64,000 nt of DNA from Gemmatimonadaceae bacterium (GTDB lineage: Bacteria; Gemmatimonadota; Gemmatimonadetes; Gemmatimonadales; Gemmatimonadaceae). The first letter of the stretch is position 1, and each line of letters begins with the position of its first letter. The translations under genes and the position numbers were made by a program. The DNA lies in contig JADLCY010000011.1 in the NCBI GenBank assembly GCA_020846935.1, positions 558,001 to 622,000 on the forward strand. Direction: 5' to 3'. The notes under the pieces are model-generated. The model searched no databases and was not told where the DNA came from. It saw nothing but the letters and a program-made list of their open reading frames with translations. This document shows, one piece after another, positions 36,813 to 44,851 of this stretch.

Positions 36813-37685
36813 TCACCAACTCCCGCTGGAGCCGCCACCGCTGAAACCACCTCCGCCACCAAACCCGCCAAAGCCACCACCGCCTCCACCCCAGCTGCCG
36901 CCACCAAAGCCACCCCCACCCCATGAGCCGCGTCCGTGTCGGTATGAGGTCGCGTTGAACGCCTCGGACGCCAGGAGATACAGGCACCCGCGCCTCCGAC
37001 CTCCCCTGGCACTCGCCATCATCACGAAGAGCACCAGCAGCACCACGAACACCACCAGCGCAGAACTCGGCTGCACGGTGCCGCCGCCACGTTGGCGCTG
37101 GACGAAGCGCGAATCCACGACCGTGGAGTCGAGCGAAAACGAAAACTCGGTCGCGTATCGCTGGGCGAGCCGCTGCGTGATCAGCTCGAGAGCGCTCGAA
37201 TAGTCCTGTGCCTGCAGGTACGGGATCGCCTCCCGACGGATGTCTCCGGCGATGGCGTCCGTAATGAAGCCCTCGGCGCCCTGCCCCGTCTGGATCGAGA
37301 TCTGCCCGCGGCCATCGGACGCGGTCTCCTTTGGGATCAACAGCACGACGACCGCGGCGTTGCGCGAACGGTCCCCAATCGCGGCGTTCGAGCCGACGCG
37401 CCATTCACGCCCAATCCGGAGGGCCACGTCGCCCACCTCGCGCCCCCCAATGTCGGGCATGGTCACGACGACGATCTCGCCGCCCGACGCCGCCTTCACG
37501 GCAAAGATCGCCCGGTTCATCCGCGCCACCGCATCGCCAGACAGCACGCGGGCCTCGTCCACGACCATGTCGGCCTCGGAGGCGCTGAAGCCGCGTGGCG
37601 GGGATGGAATGGCGACGGCCTGCTGGAACCAGAGCAACGCGCCCGCGAGGGCAGGAAAGAGTACCGTCACCAGTCGGTGGGGCAC
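36813..37685 (-). CDS. TPM-domain (YgcG-type) membrane protein
   Basis: 290 residues. Signal segment (LVTVLFPALAGALLWFQQAVA), then the TPM domain (about 38-185) with VDEARVLSGDAVARMNRAI, GEIVVVTMPDIGG and TGQGAEGFITDAIAGDIRR, a transmembrane helix (ALVVFVVLLVLFVMM, about 218-235) and a Gly/Ser/Trp-rich C-terminus (GGGGFGGG repeats) as in YgcG relatives. TPM domains have been linked to phosphatase activity and to photosystem II repair in plants. Starts at GTG 37685 (GTG six codons later is possible). First gene of the cluster with the nucleotidyltransferase and LemA. Confidence 0.87.
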   Translation of the reverse strand: MPHRLVTVLFPALAGALLWFQQAVAIPSPPRGFSASEADMVVDEARVLSGDAVARMNRAIFAVKAASGGEIVVVTMPDIGGREVGDVALRIGREWRVGSNAAIGDRSRNAAVVVLLIPKETASDGRGQISIQTGQGAEGFITDAIAGDIRREAIPYLQAQDYSSALELITQRLAQRYATEFSFSLDSTVVDSRFVQRQRGGGTVQPSSALVVFVVLLVLFVMMASARGGRRRGCLYLLASEAFNATSYRHGRGSWGGGGFGGGSWGGGGGGFGGFGGGGGFSGGGSSGSW

Positions 37686-37862
37686 GCAGGCGAGCGCAAC
37701 GTTTGAACGCGGTGGGTCACTGGGCGAGTGTGGTGGCCGGGACGGCGCGGTGGGAAGGCTGGTCGAGTCCGGCGTGCCTCGGGGACCCCGACGCCCGCGC
37801 CGTGTATCTTACACCACGCGAAACCATTCGTCCGGGTTTCCGGCCCCCACCCTCGCATCGTC

Positions 37863-38552
37863 ATGCGCCCTGCGCTCCTTGTGATCGCCGCCGTCGCGGT
37901 GGCCGCCTGCACTCAGGCCGACGCCAGACCGCTGGCCGCCAACGCACCCAGAATTGTCGACCTGCCGGCTCAGGCCCCCGGGGGACAGCAGAAGGCCCTG
38001 CCGGACCCACGCGTCACCCGCGCTGACCTCGCGCGCATCGACGGAAAGCCCGAGGCCAAGCTCTGGATTCTCGTCGTGAGCGACTTCCAGTGCCCCTTCT
38101 GCAAGGAATACCACGAGAAGACCGAGAAGCAGGTGCACAAGGAGTTCGTGGAGACGGGCATCGCGCGGCTCGCGTACATCAACTACCCGCTCAAGATCCA
38201 CAAGAACGCCGTACCGGCGGCCGAAGCCGCGATGTGCGGTGGCGCCCAGGACAAGTTCTGGCCTTTCCATGACCGCCTCTTCGCGACCGTCGGCACGTGG
38301 GGCAACCTTGCGAGTCCCTCCGCGGCGTTCGAGGGCATCGCGGCGGAACTCAAGCTGAACGTCCCGATCTGGAAGAAGTGCGTTGCAGACCACGTCATGG
38401 TCCCGATGATCCAGGCTGACTACCAGCGCGGGTCGAGTGCCGGCGCATCCTCGACGCCGACGTTCCTCATCGGCCGGGTCGTGATCCCCGGAAACGCGCC
38501 GATCGAGGTCTTTCGCACGGCGGTGAAGGAAACGCTGGCCGGCACCATGTAG
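37863..38552 (+). CDS. DsbA/thioredoxin-fold lipoprotein
   Basis: 229 residues from ATG 37863, lipobox VAAC (Cys 16). Thioredoxin-like fold with active site DFQCPFCKEYH (Cys 77, Cys 80) and cis-Pro loop STPTFLIG, with a helical insert between: typical DsbA/Thioredoxin_4. Should be a periplasmic disulfide oxidase or isomerase; CPFC resembles DsbA-like redox partners of the BdbD/ScsC groups. The stop lies four bases before waaA, which suggests co-transcription. Confidence 0.88.
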   Translation: MRPALLVIAAVAVAACTQADARPLAANAPRIVDLPAQAPGGQQKALPDPRVTRADLARIDGKPEAKLWILVVSDFQCPFCKEYHEKTEKQVHKEFVETGIARLAYINYPLKIHKNAVPAAEAAMCGGAQDKFWPFHDRLFATVGTWGNLASPSAAFEGIAAELKLNVPIWKKCVADHVMVPMIQADYQRGSSAGASSTPTFLIGRVVIPGNAPIEVFRTAVKETLAGTM

Positions 38553-38556
38553 ATCC

Positions 38557-39846
38557 GTGCACCCCATCACGCGAGCGGCCTACCTCATCGCGGGGCACGC
38601 GGCGACGCTCGCCTCGGCGATCGCGCCCAAGGGTGGCCGCAAGGTGCTGCGATCGCTGGCGGCACGGCGGGGGGGGCTGGATGAGTGGGAGGCGTGGGGC
38701 CGCACGCGTCGCGACCCGGCGCGCCCCCTGGCCTGGTTCCACGCCCCCTCGGTCGGTGAAGGTTTGCAGGCTCGACCCGTCATCGACTTGATCCGCGCGC
38801 GACGCCCCGAGTGGCAGGTGGCCTACACGTACTTTTCGCCGAGCGCCGAGTCGTTCGCCGCGAAGTTGCCGGTGGACGTGGCGGGGTACCTGCCCTTTGA
38901 CACGCCCCGTCAGGGCCAGCGCCTCGTGGCCGCGCTGCAACCTTCGGCGCTGGTGTTCGCCAAGCTCGATGTCTGGCCGCTGCTCTGCGAGGCGGCACAC
39001 GGCGCCGGGGTCCCGTTAGGCATGGTGAGCGGGACGGTGTCGCGGGGTTCCCGGCGTCGGGGGGGGCTCGCCCGCGCGCTGACGCGGGACGCCTACGCGC
39101 TGCTTGATGGCGTGGGGGCGATCTCCGATGACGACGCGCGCCGTCTGGTTGAGCTGGGGTGCCGGCCGGCGTCCGTTACCGTCACCGGCGACACGCGATA
39201 CGACCAGGTGTGGGCCCGCGCACGCGGCGTGGATCGCGCGCAGGGCCTGGTCGGCGCGCTCGGCTCGCCGCGCCCGACCATCGTGGCGGGAAGTACGTGG
39301 CCGAGTGATGAGGCGGTGGTGCTCCCGGCATTCCTGGCCACGTGCGAACGAGTACCACGTGCCCGGCTCATCATCGCCCCCCACGAGCCAACCGACGCGC
39401 ACCTCCGGCCGATCGAACGTTGGGGCGAGGCCTCGGGCGTGGATCTCGCGCGCCTGGGCGCGCCTGACGTTGGTGACGCCGACGTGGTGCTGGTCGATCG
39501 CGTCGGCGTGCTCGGGGACCTGTATGCACTCGGCACATGTGCGTTTGTCGGCGGCGGCTTCCACGCGGCCGGACTGCATTCCGTGCTCGAACCGGCCGCG
39601 TTCGGCATTCCGGTGATGTTCGGCCCAAAGCACGAGAAGAGTCGCGATGCCGGGCTGCTGCTCGAGCAGGACGGCGGCGCGTCGGTGCGAGGGGTGGCCG
39701 AGCTGGCCGATGCCATGACCCGCTGGCTTGGACCGGGTGCTGCGATCGCGGGCGACCACGCGCGAACGGTGGTGCAGGACGGCCTGGGCGCCGCGGAGCG
39801 TGCGTTTGACCTGGTGTCGCGGTTGGTGGATCCCGGCGAAAACTGA
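38557..39846 (+). CDS. waaA: 3-deoxy-D-manno-octulosonic acid (Kdo) transferase
   Basis: GT-B enzyme that adds Kdo to lipid A precursor, showing that the organism makes LPS. 429 residues, GTG start. N-terminal membrane helix, then FHAPSVGEGLQARPV (catalytic Glu 68, the base in Aquifex WaaA), AGSTWPSDE, IIAPHEPTD and VGGGFHAAGLHSVLEPAAFGIPVMFGP, the CMP-Kdo binding region. Stop is ten bases from the convergent gene. Contains a CGTTAGGC motif producing a TTA codon. Confidence 0.95.
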   Translation: MHPITRAAYLIAGHAATLASAIAPKGGRKVLRSLAARRGGLDEWEAWGRTRRDPARPLAWFHAPSVGEGLQARPVIDLIRARRPEWQVAYTYFSPSAESFAAKLPVDVAGYLPFDTPRQGQRLVAALQPSALVFAKLDVWPLLCEAAHGAGVPLGMVSGTVSRGSRRRGGLARALTRDAYALLDGVGAISDDDARRLVELGCRPASVTVTGDTRYDQVWARARGVDRAQGLVGALGSPRPTIVAGSTWPSDEAVVLPAFLATCERVPRARLIIAPHEPTDAHLRPIERWGEASGVDLARLGAPDVGDADVVLVDRVGVLGDLYALGTCAFVGGGFHAAGLHSVLEPAAFGIPVMFGPKHEKSRDAGLLLEQDGGASVRGVAELADAMTRWLGPGAAIAGDHARTVVQDGLGAAERAFDLVSRLVDPGEN

Positions 39847-39855
39847 TCCCCAGGC

Positions 39856-40503
39856 CTAACGAGTCGCCCCGGTGAGGCCCGGCGGTCGATACGCGACGGA
39901 GAGGCCGATTCCGTTACGCCCGAAGAGGTCGCCGCCACCGAAGAACGCGGCGCCACGGATCGCCAGCACGCTGGTCACTTCCCACGATGCGCCGACGTCG
40001 AAGTCGATGCCGATCCCCGAGGCGTCGCCGCAGTGGCCGCAGAAATCGAGCGACAGCCGCGGATGCACGTACGGTGTCAGCGTCGTGTTGCCGTCAAGTT
40101 CGAAGCGATGTCCCGCATTGATACCGACGGGGAGGCGCAGGGTGACGGGATCGCCAAGTGCCGTCCCGGCACCGGCGGTGAACAGGAGGTCGAGTGGAAC
40201 TTCGGAGGTCGAGCGGGTGAGCTGAAAGGCGTACTGCGCCCCGAGCGCGAGGAGGTTGCTCCGACCGCGAACATCCGGCGCGACCAAACCGGCCTCGAGC
40301 GTGAACTGCGAGCGTGAGGCAAGCGCTTCACGCCACTGGATGATGAGCGTCGTCCCTCCCCTGCCGGCATCCGCAACGCCGGCGTTGAACTCGCGGTGCT
40401 CAACGACCGGAGTCTGGAAAACTGGATAGGACCAGGCCTGGGCGTGCGCGGTGGCGACGGGAGCGAGCAACGTGAGGGCGACGAGGGGGAAACGCATGGT
40501 CAT
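39856..40503 (-). CDS. Putative small outer-membrane or secreted beta-barrel protein
   Basis: 215 residues, ATG 40503 (ATG 40497 also possible). Cleaved signal peptide MTMRFPLVALTLLAPVATAHA. The rest is alternating amphipathic strands (TTLIIQWREAL, SNLLALGAQYAFQL, HRFELDGNTTLTPYVH, ASWEVTSVLAIRGAAFFGGG), ending with aromatic/hydrophobic AYRPPG. No family recognised. The stop is within a GCCTAACG motif. A -10-like TATGAT about 40650 on the minus strand may drive it. Confidence 0.6.
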   Translation of the reverse strand: MTMRFPLVALTLLAPVATAHAQAWSYPVFQTPVVEHREFNAGVADAGRGGTTLIIQWREALASRSQFTLEAGLVAPDVRGRSNLLALGAQYAFQLTRSTSEVPLDLLFTAGAGTALGDPVTLRLPVGINAGHRFELDGNTTLTPYVHPRLSLDFCGHCGDASGIGIDFDVGASWEVTSVLAIRGAAFFGGGDLFGRNGIGLSVAYRPPGLTGATR

Positions 40504-41059
40504 GGGTCGTGGTGTGCGGGGGCAGTCTCAGGAGCCATCAGCCAGTGCTGCGTGCCCTGCGACAGGCGTCGGCTCGCTGCGGACGAGCGGGAACGGGGAG
40601 CTGCCGTCGGGGCGCATGATGCGCGAGCCGAAACAGTTCATCCGTTCATCATACCCGGACAACCTAACGAAAGGTTCAACCGGAACTCGAAGGGTACGCC
40701 TCGGGGAACGCCGTGATTCACGCCGACCGGGGACAGGGGTGCTGGGCCGAAGGGCGTGGACGGCGAGTTGTCGTCGCCGAAGGGGCGCGACCAGGACGAG
40801 GAGGTCGAATCCTCATCAGCGGAGGGCGCGTGGGCGCGCGCGAGCCCGATTACTCAGGTCAGGGACAACAGCAGGGGTCGGAGCCGCGGCTGCGCGGCGC
40901 CCGGCGACGAAGGCACGGCGGTCGGGCCGACCTCGTCGGAGGGGCGCGAGGAGGGTCGATCGTTCTCCCGAGAAACGTCCGAGGGCGCCGATCCGCATGG
41001 ACCGACGCCCCCTGGAGTTGTTCGCGCAGCGCTTGGGTCGCTGCGGCGCGTTCGGCGTT
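40504..41059. other. Gene-poor stretch
   Basis: About 550 bases with several overlapping open frames on the plus strand, all Arg/Gly-rich and without family resemblance or ribosome-binding sites. No gene is supported. A short arm at about 40800 (GAGGA/TCCTC around GGTCGAA) is reminiscent of a tRNA T-arm but no other tRNA parts are present. Confidence 0.4.
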
Positions 41060-41545
41060 TTACGGCGAGACCTGACCCCGGATCTCGCCGGGAGGATACC
41101 GGCGCGTGTGCACATTGAGGTAGGTCGTGCCCGCCCGGATGCGCTTCAGGAGCGAATCGTAGTTGAACACCCCGGAAAAGGTGGACTGTCGTGTGGCGAT
41201 CCCGCTGTTCAACACGCCGGTGACGCCACGCCCGGTGGTCGGGCCACCAAAGGTGAAGTACATCACGGGTCCCGAGCTGTTCACGTCGCCGGCGTGGAAG
41301 TGCCCGGCGGTGATCGAGTCCATGCCGGACACATAGACGACCCACTCGATGCTGTCGGGCGAGAGGACCGTCACCACCGCGCTGCCGGTGGCCGTGGTGG
41401 TGACGGCGTTGGGCTTTTCGTTGAGCCCGTTCAGGGTGACGACGTACCGCTCCCTCGCCGGCGTGGTCGCGTCATCGTCGTCGCCGCACGCGACGAGGCT
41501 CATCGCCCCGAACGCGCAGACGAACAGCGCACTGCTCAAGCGCAT
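41060..41545 (-). CDS. CHRD-domain lipoprotein
   Basis: 161 residues from ATG 41545. Lipobox SLVAC, Asp-rich spacer DDDD, then one CHRD domain (about 34-160): YVVTLNGLNEKP, ITAGHFHAGDVNSSGPV, RIRAGTTYLNVHTRRYPPGEIRGQV. CHRD domains were first described in chordin and occur widely in bacterial exported proteins, with no firm enzymatic role. Probably surface located. Separated by 265 bases from the DUF4397 gene upstream. Confidence 0.88.
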   Translation of the reverse strand: MRLSSALFVCAFGAMSLVACGDDDDATTPARERYVVTLNGLNEKPNAVTTTATGSAVVTVLSPDSIEWVVYVSGMDSITAGHFHAGDVNSSGPVMYFTFGGPTTGRGVTGVLNSGIATRQSTFSGVFNYDSLLKRIRAGTTYLNVHTRRYPPGEIRGQVSP

Positions 41546-41574
41546 GTGGTCTCCTGCGATTGCTACCCATGGCT

Positions 41575-41632
41575 CGGCGAGGCACTGGGGGGTGCGCCGT
41601 TCCAGTTGCGCGAAAAGCTAACCCCGCTGGTT
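41575..41632. repeat. 58-bp repeat, copy 1
   Basis: 54 of 58 bases match 51527-51584. Lies in the leader of the CHRD lipoprotein gene. The second copy is immediately upstream of a transposase gene, so this copy may be a solitary insertion-sequence end. The rest of 41546-41810 has no gene. Confidence 0.8.
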
Positions 41633-41810
41633 GCGGGCGAAAACCCGGCGCGGCACTCGACGACCCTGTCCGGCGCCTTCGGCGCTGACGGGATCCGGGT
41701 GTACACACGCCCGGCGCCCCAAACGATCGAGGCCAGGGATCAACTCCCCGGCCTCGATCGTGCAGGTCGTCATGACAATGGACCGTCACACGACATGAGC
41801 GTTCCCGTGT

Positions 41811-42620
41811 CTAGCGCGGCACCCGGTCCACCAGGTACAGGATGCCCGGCGTGGAGAATCCCTGTGGCGCAAGTGATCCGGCCACCGAGCGTGGCACGAC
41901 CAGAGCCGTGATGGCTGTCCCACCAATGTCGGTGCCACCGATGGCGGTAAGTCCGTTGATTGCTGCAGAACCAACCGGCAGCGCGCTCGCCGGGGCCACC
42001 ACGGTCGACGCTCCTGGCGCCGTGGCCTGCAGGGCGCGCGCCCCTGTCGCGACCAACTGGTATGCCGAGGCTGTGCCGTAGGCCACGCCCGACACCAGGC
42101 TCGCAAAGGTGCCCGTCGTCGACGACGCGGTGCCCACATCCACGCTGCCCAGGTTCACCCCGGCGTTCACGACCCGCACCGCGATCTGGTTGGCCCCGAT
42201 CGTCGCAGGGACCTGGTCCTCCAGCACCCACAGCCGGTCGGCCGGCGCACCGCCAGGCCGCGCCAACCCGAGGTGAATGACCGTGTAGTAGGTATTGGCC
42301 GTGAAGGTGATCGACGTGTCCATCACGATCTGCGACGTGATATTGATGTTGTCGCTCGTTGGGAAGATCCGCAGGCGACGCGCCCCCGCGCCCATGGCCT
42401 GATATGGCGTATTGGCCCGGAAGGTCATCCCGTACGCCCACGGTGAGTTGTCGACCGCGTCGATCGGGCGCCAATCCATCGCCGACGTATCGGGGACCAC
42501 GTGCACATAGCGTACGTACGCAATCGGCGCGGTGGGGGCCAGCTCCACGCCGGGGTCATTCTCGCAGGCGACCAGACTGAGTGCCGGAATGACACCAAGC
42601 AGGCGAACCAGAGCTCTCAT
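41811..42620 (-). CDS. DUF4397-domain lipoprotein
   Basis: 269 residues from ATG 42620. Lipobox SLVAC (CENDPG), then the DUF4397 pattern: AYVRYVHVVPDTSAMDWR, TPYQAMGAGARRLRIFPTS, ANTYYTVIHLG and AIRVVNAG-like strand, repeating towards a second, weaker half. Often found beside SusC/SusD or fasciclin-like exported proteins; function unknown. Last gene of the SusC-SusD-lipoprotein-DUF4397 run, 34 bases after its predecessor. Confidence 0.85.
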   Translation of the reverse strand: MRALVRLLGVIPALSLVACENDPGVELAPTAPIAYVRYVHVVPDTSAMDWRPIDAVDNSPWAYGMTFRANTPYQAMGAGARRLRIFPTSDNINITSQIVMDTSITFTANTYYTVIHLGLARPGGAPADRLWVLEDQVPATIGANQIAVRVVNAGVNLGSVDVGTASSTTGTFASLVSGVAYGTASAYQLVATGARALQATAPGASTVVAPASALPVGSAAINGLTAIGGTDIGGTAITALVVPRSVAGSLAPQGFSTPGILYLVDRVPR

Positions 42621-42653
42621 GAGTCGATATCCTCGGCCTTGAAAGTCGACCGT

Positions 42654-43142
42654 TCAGTGGGAAAACCGAAGGAGGGAAATGCGAATTGTCTCGGGTCCTG
42701 TGGGCGGGTTCGACGGGTCTCGCTCACGCCCGCCGGACAGGAGTTGACGCGTCACGATGAAGGCAATGATGCCACCGCCGATGCCGGCCACGGCCAGTAC
42801 GGTTCGTCCTCGCGACAGAGCACGCGCGTTGACTCTGGCCACCTGTGCGCGCGGAATGGAGACGCGTTCACCGCTCCATTGCGCCTCGCCGTCCCGGATC
42901 GACCTCACCTTGAACACCTGCATGTCGAAGGCGGCAGGCGAAAGCGCCACCAGCCGACCTTCGACCTCCACGAGGCCACTCCCGAGTCGTTCGGCCAGTG
43001 CGACGCGCCCTTCGTCGGATATCTCGAGCGCGACACGCTCACCGGCGGCAGGCGCCGTCCCCACGTCGAGAGGAACGCTCACGTAGCAGCCTCCCAACGC
43101 GAGGGCGACGCCACACATGGCCACGACCCGGCCGGCTGGCAC
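42654..43142 (-). CDS. Small lipoprotein with C-terminal membrane segment (family A paralogue)
   Basis: About 160 residues; lipobox ALGGC (CYVSVPL). Beta-rich middle (VEGRLVALSPAAFDM, WSGERVSIPRAQVARV) and a C-terminal hydrophobic helix (TVLAVAGIGGGIIAFIV). Clear paralogue of the lipoprotein at 34708-35160. Start choice is open: GTG 43142 (taken, gives an Arg in the signal n-region), GTG 43148 (one base after the SusD stop) or ATG 43118 (shortens the signal). Located between SusD and DUF4397, so possibly an accessory of that outer-membrane uptake system. Confidence 0.65.
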   Translation of the reverse strand: MPAGRVVAMCGVALALGGCYVSVPLDVGTAPAAGERVALEISDEGRVALAERLGSGLVEVEGRLVALSPAAFDMQVFKVRSIRDGEAQWSGERVSIPRAQVARVNARALSRGRTVLAVAGIGGGIIAFIVTRQLLSGGRERDPSNPPTGPETIRISLLRFSH

Positions 43143-43149
43143 CAGCACC

Positions 43150-44799
43150 TCAGAACCCGTAGGTCCCGCGAGGCGCGGTCCCTGGGCCGCCGCCCCCCAG
43201 GTCGTAGAACGGCCGACCGCGGGAATCCATCTCCTGATAGGGCACCGGGAACTGGAAGGCCGTCCCCGTGATGAGATCCCCCCAGCCGCGTCCATCGAAG
43301 TACCATGAACCGAAGCGACCGTGCGCCAGTTCCATGCGCAGCTCGTACTTCATCGCTTCGAGGATCGTGCCGCATGCCGTCGAAGTGAACGCCGGCCCGA
43401 CCGGAACGCGCGGAACGCAGCTCGCACCTCCAGGCACCACATCGGTTGCCGACGTGATGACCCCGGCGAGTGCCGGCAGGCCCGCACGGACCCGCGAGAT
43501 GTCGATTCGAGCGGCGGCCTGGGCAAACTGGTTCTTCCGGATGTAGCCCTCGGCGGCGATCAGGTTCGCCTCCTCGGGGCGGAACTCCGGCCACTTGCCA
43601 TTGTCGCCGGCGTTCCGGATGTACTTGTACCGGATGTAGTCGTAGTTCGACGTGCCCCACGGGTCGCCGGGGACATCCTGACCGGTCACACGATTGCGAA
43701 CGTAGGGCATCGTGGCGTACGAAGCCGGTTCGGCCGCGGAGGCCGCCTGCTGCAATGCGCGTGTGTTGCCCGCAGGCCATCGCTTGTCAGGCGACTGGAT
43801 CAGGAAGTCCGTCCGCGTCGTGAGCGGACGGGCGAGCCACGCATCGTACTGGCCGGACACGTCGGCCATGCCGTAGTACATCGGTGAGATCTGGCTCCAG
43901 CCCGCCGAGACATACATCTGGCTCGACTGGAACCCGATACTCCACCCGCTGGAGCCACCCACCGTGGCCTCGACCACATCGGTCACGCCGCGCGTCGCAT
44001 CGGCAATGGCGAGATCCCAGTTCACCGCGGCACGTTCGGCCGGCGTCCGGGCAACGCTGACACGGAAGCGTGCACGCATCTGCCGGACGACCTGCAGGAA
44101 CAGGTCGCGTGACAGCGTCGTTCCCGACATCCACGCGGCGGGGGCGGGATATCCTCCGGATCCCGTCGCCGGCGCCGTGAGCGCAATGGCTTCCGCACTG
44201 TCAAGGTAGGTGATGGCGGCCTTCATCGCGTCGCTGTAGGACGCGAGCCCGGGCACGGAATCGCTCGCCATGCCCGGGCCGACAACCGCCACCGAGTCGA
44301 ACAGCAGCGAGAGCTGGCCAATCGCACACGCCATGCCGAAGAAACCGAACGACTTGACGCGCGCGAAGAACCCGTCGGACACGAGGCTCGGTTGATCCTT
44401 CTTGATTGTGTTGAGCGCACTCAGGCCGTTGGCGAGCTGCCGCGCCAACCGAGCCTCGGCGGAATAGAGACTGAACGGCTCTCCCGTCCCCGGTCCGCCA
44501 CGGGAATTGACGATGGGAGTTCGCGGGATACCGACGCGTACGCCCATCGAGAAGTTGTTCAGCTGTGAGTACGCCTCGAGACTCAGCATCAGGAGCTGAG
44601 GCTGGACCGTAATGGCCTGGTATCCGTTTCGGCACTGCTGATAGCCGGTGCCGATCGTCTGTTCGATCGTTGCGGGCGCCGCGAACACACGCGCCACGTC
44701 GGGGTTGTTGTCGTTGTCCGCAGACAACGCGCTGTCGCAGGCAGCCACCGCCACGAACATCAGGGCCGCCGTCGGGAGGAATCGGTGGAACGCAGTCAT
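43150..44799 (-). CDS. SusD/RagB-family nutrient-binding outer-membrane lipoprotein
   Basis: 549 residues from ATG 44799, lipobox VAAC. Helical TPR-like scaffold; SusD hallmarks at the end include YIRKNQFAQAAARIDISRVRAGLPALAG and ILEAMKYELRMELAHGRFGSWYFD (conserved E(R/K)RxELxxEG(x)R(W)xD-like region). Acts as a lid on the partner SusC barrel to capture a glycan or peptide. The substrate cannot be read from sequence. Starts 53 bases after the SusC stop. Confidence 0.88.
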   Translation of the reverse strand: MTAFHRFLPTAALMFVAVAACDSALSADNDNNPDVARVFAAPATIEQTIGTGYQQCRNGYQAITVQPQLLMLSLEAYSQLNNFSMGVRVGIPRTPIVNSRGGPGTGEPFSLYSAEARLARQLANGLSALNTIKKDQPSLVSDGFFARVKSFGFFGMACAIGQLSLLFDSVAVVGPGMASDSVPGLASYSDAMKAAITYLDSAEAIALTAPATGSGGYPAPAAWMSGTTLSRDLFLQVVRQMRARFRVSVARTPAERAAVNWDLAIADATRGVTDVVEATVGGSSGWSIGFQSSQMYVSAGWSQISPMYYGMADVSGQYDAWLARPLTTRTDFLIQSPDKRWPAGNTRALQQAASAAEPASYATMPYVRNRVTGQDVPGDPWGTSNYDYIRYKYIRNAGDNGKWPEFRPEEANLIAAEGYIRKNQFAQAAARIDISRVRAGLPALAGVITSATDVVPGGASCVPRVPVGPAFTSTACGTILEAMKYELRMELAHGRFGSWYFDGRGWGDLITGTAFQFPVPYQEMDSRGRPFYDLGGGGPGTAPRGTYGF

Positions 44800-44851
44800 C
44801 GGCAATCCTCGGGTGGGCAGGGATGCCAGTCGGCATCCCCGCAAGGCGACT

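Noticed and set aside
40780-40830. tRNA
   Set aside because: Only a T-arm-like GAGGA/TCCTC hairpin is present, and the loop lacks the TTC start; no acceptor, D or anticodon stems.
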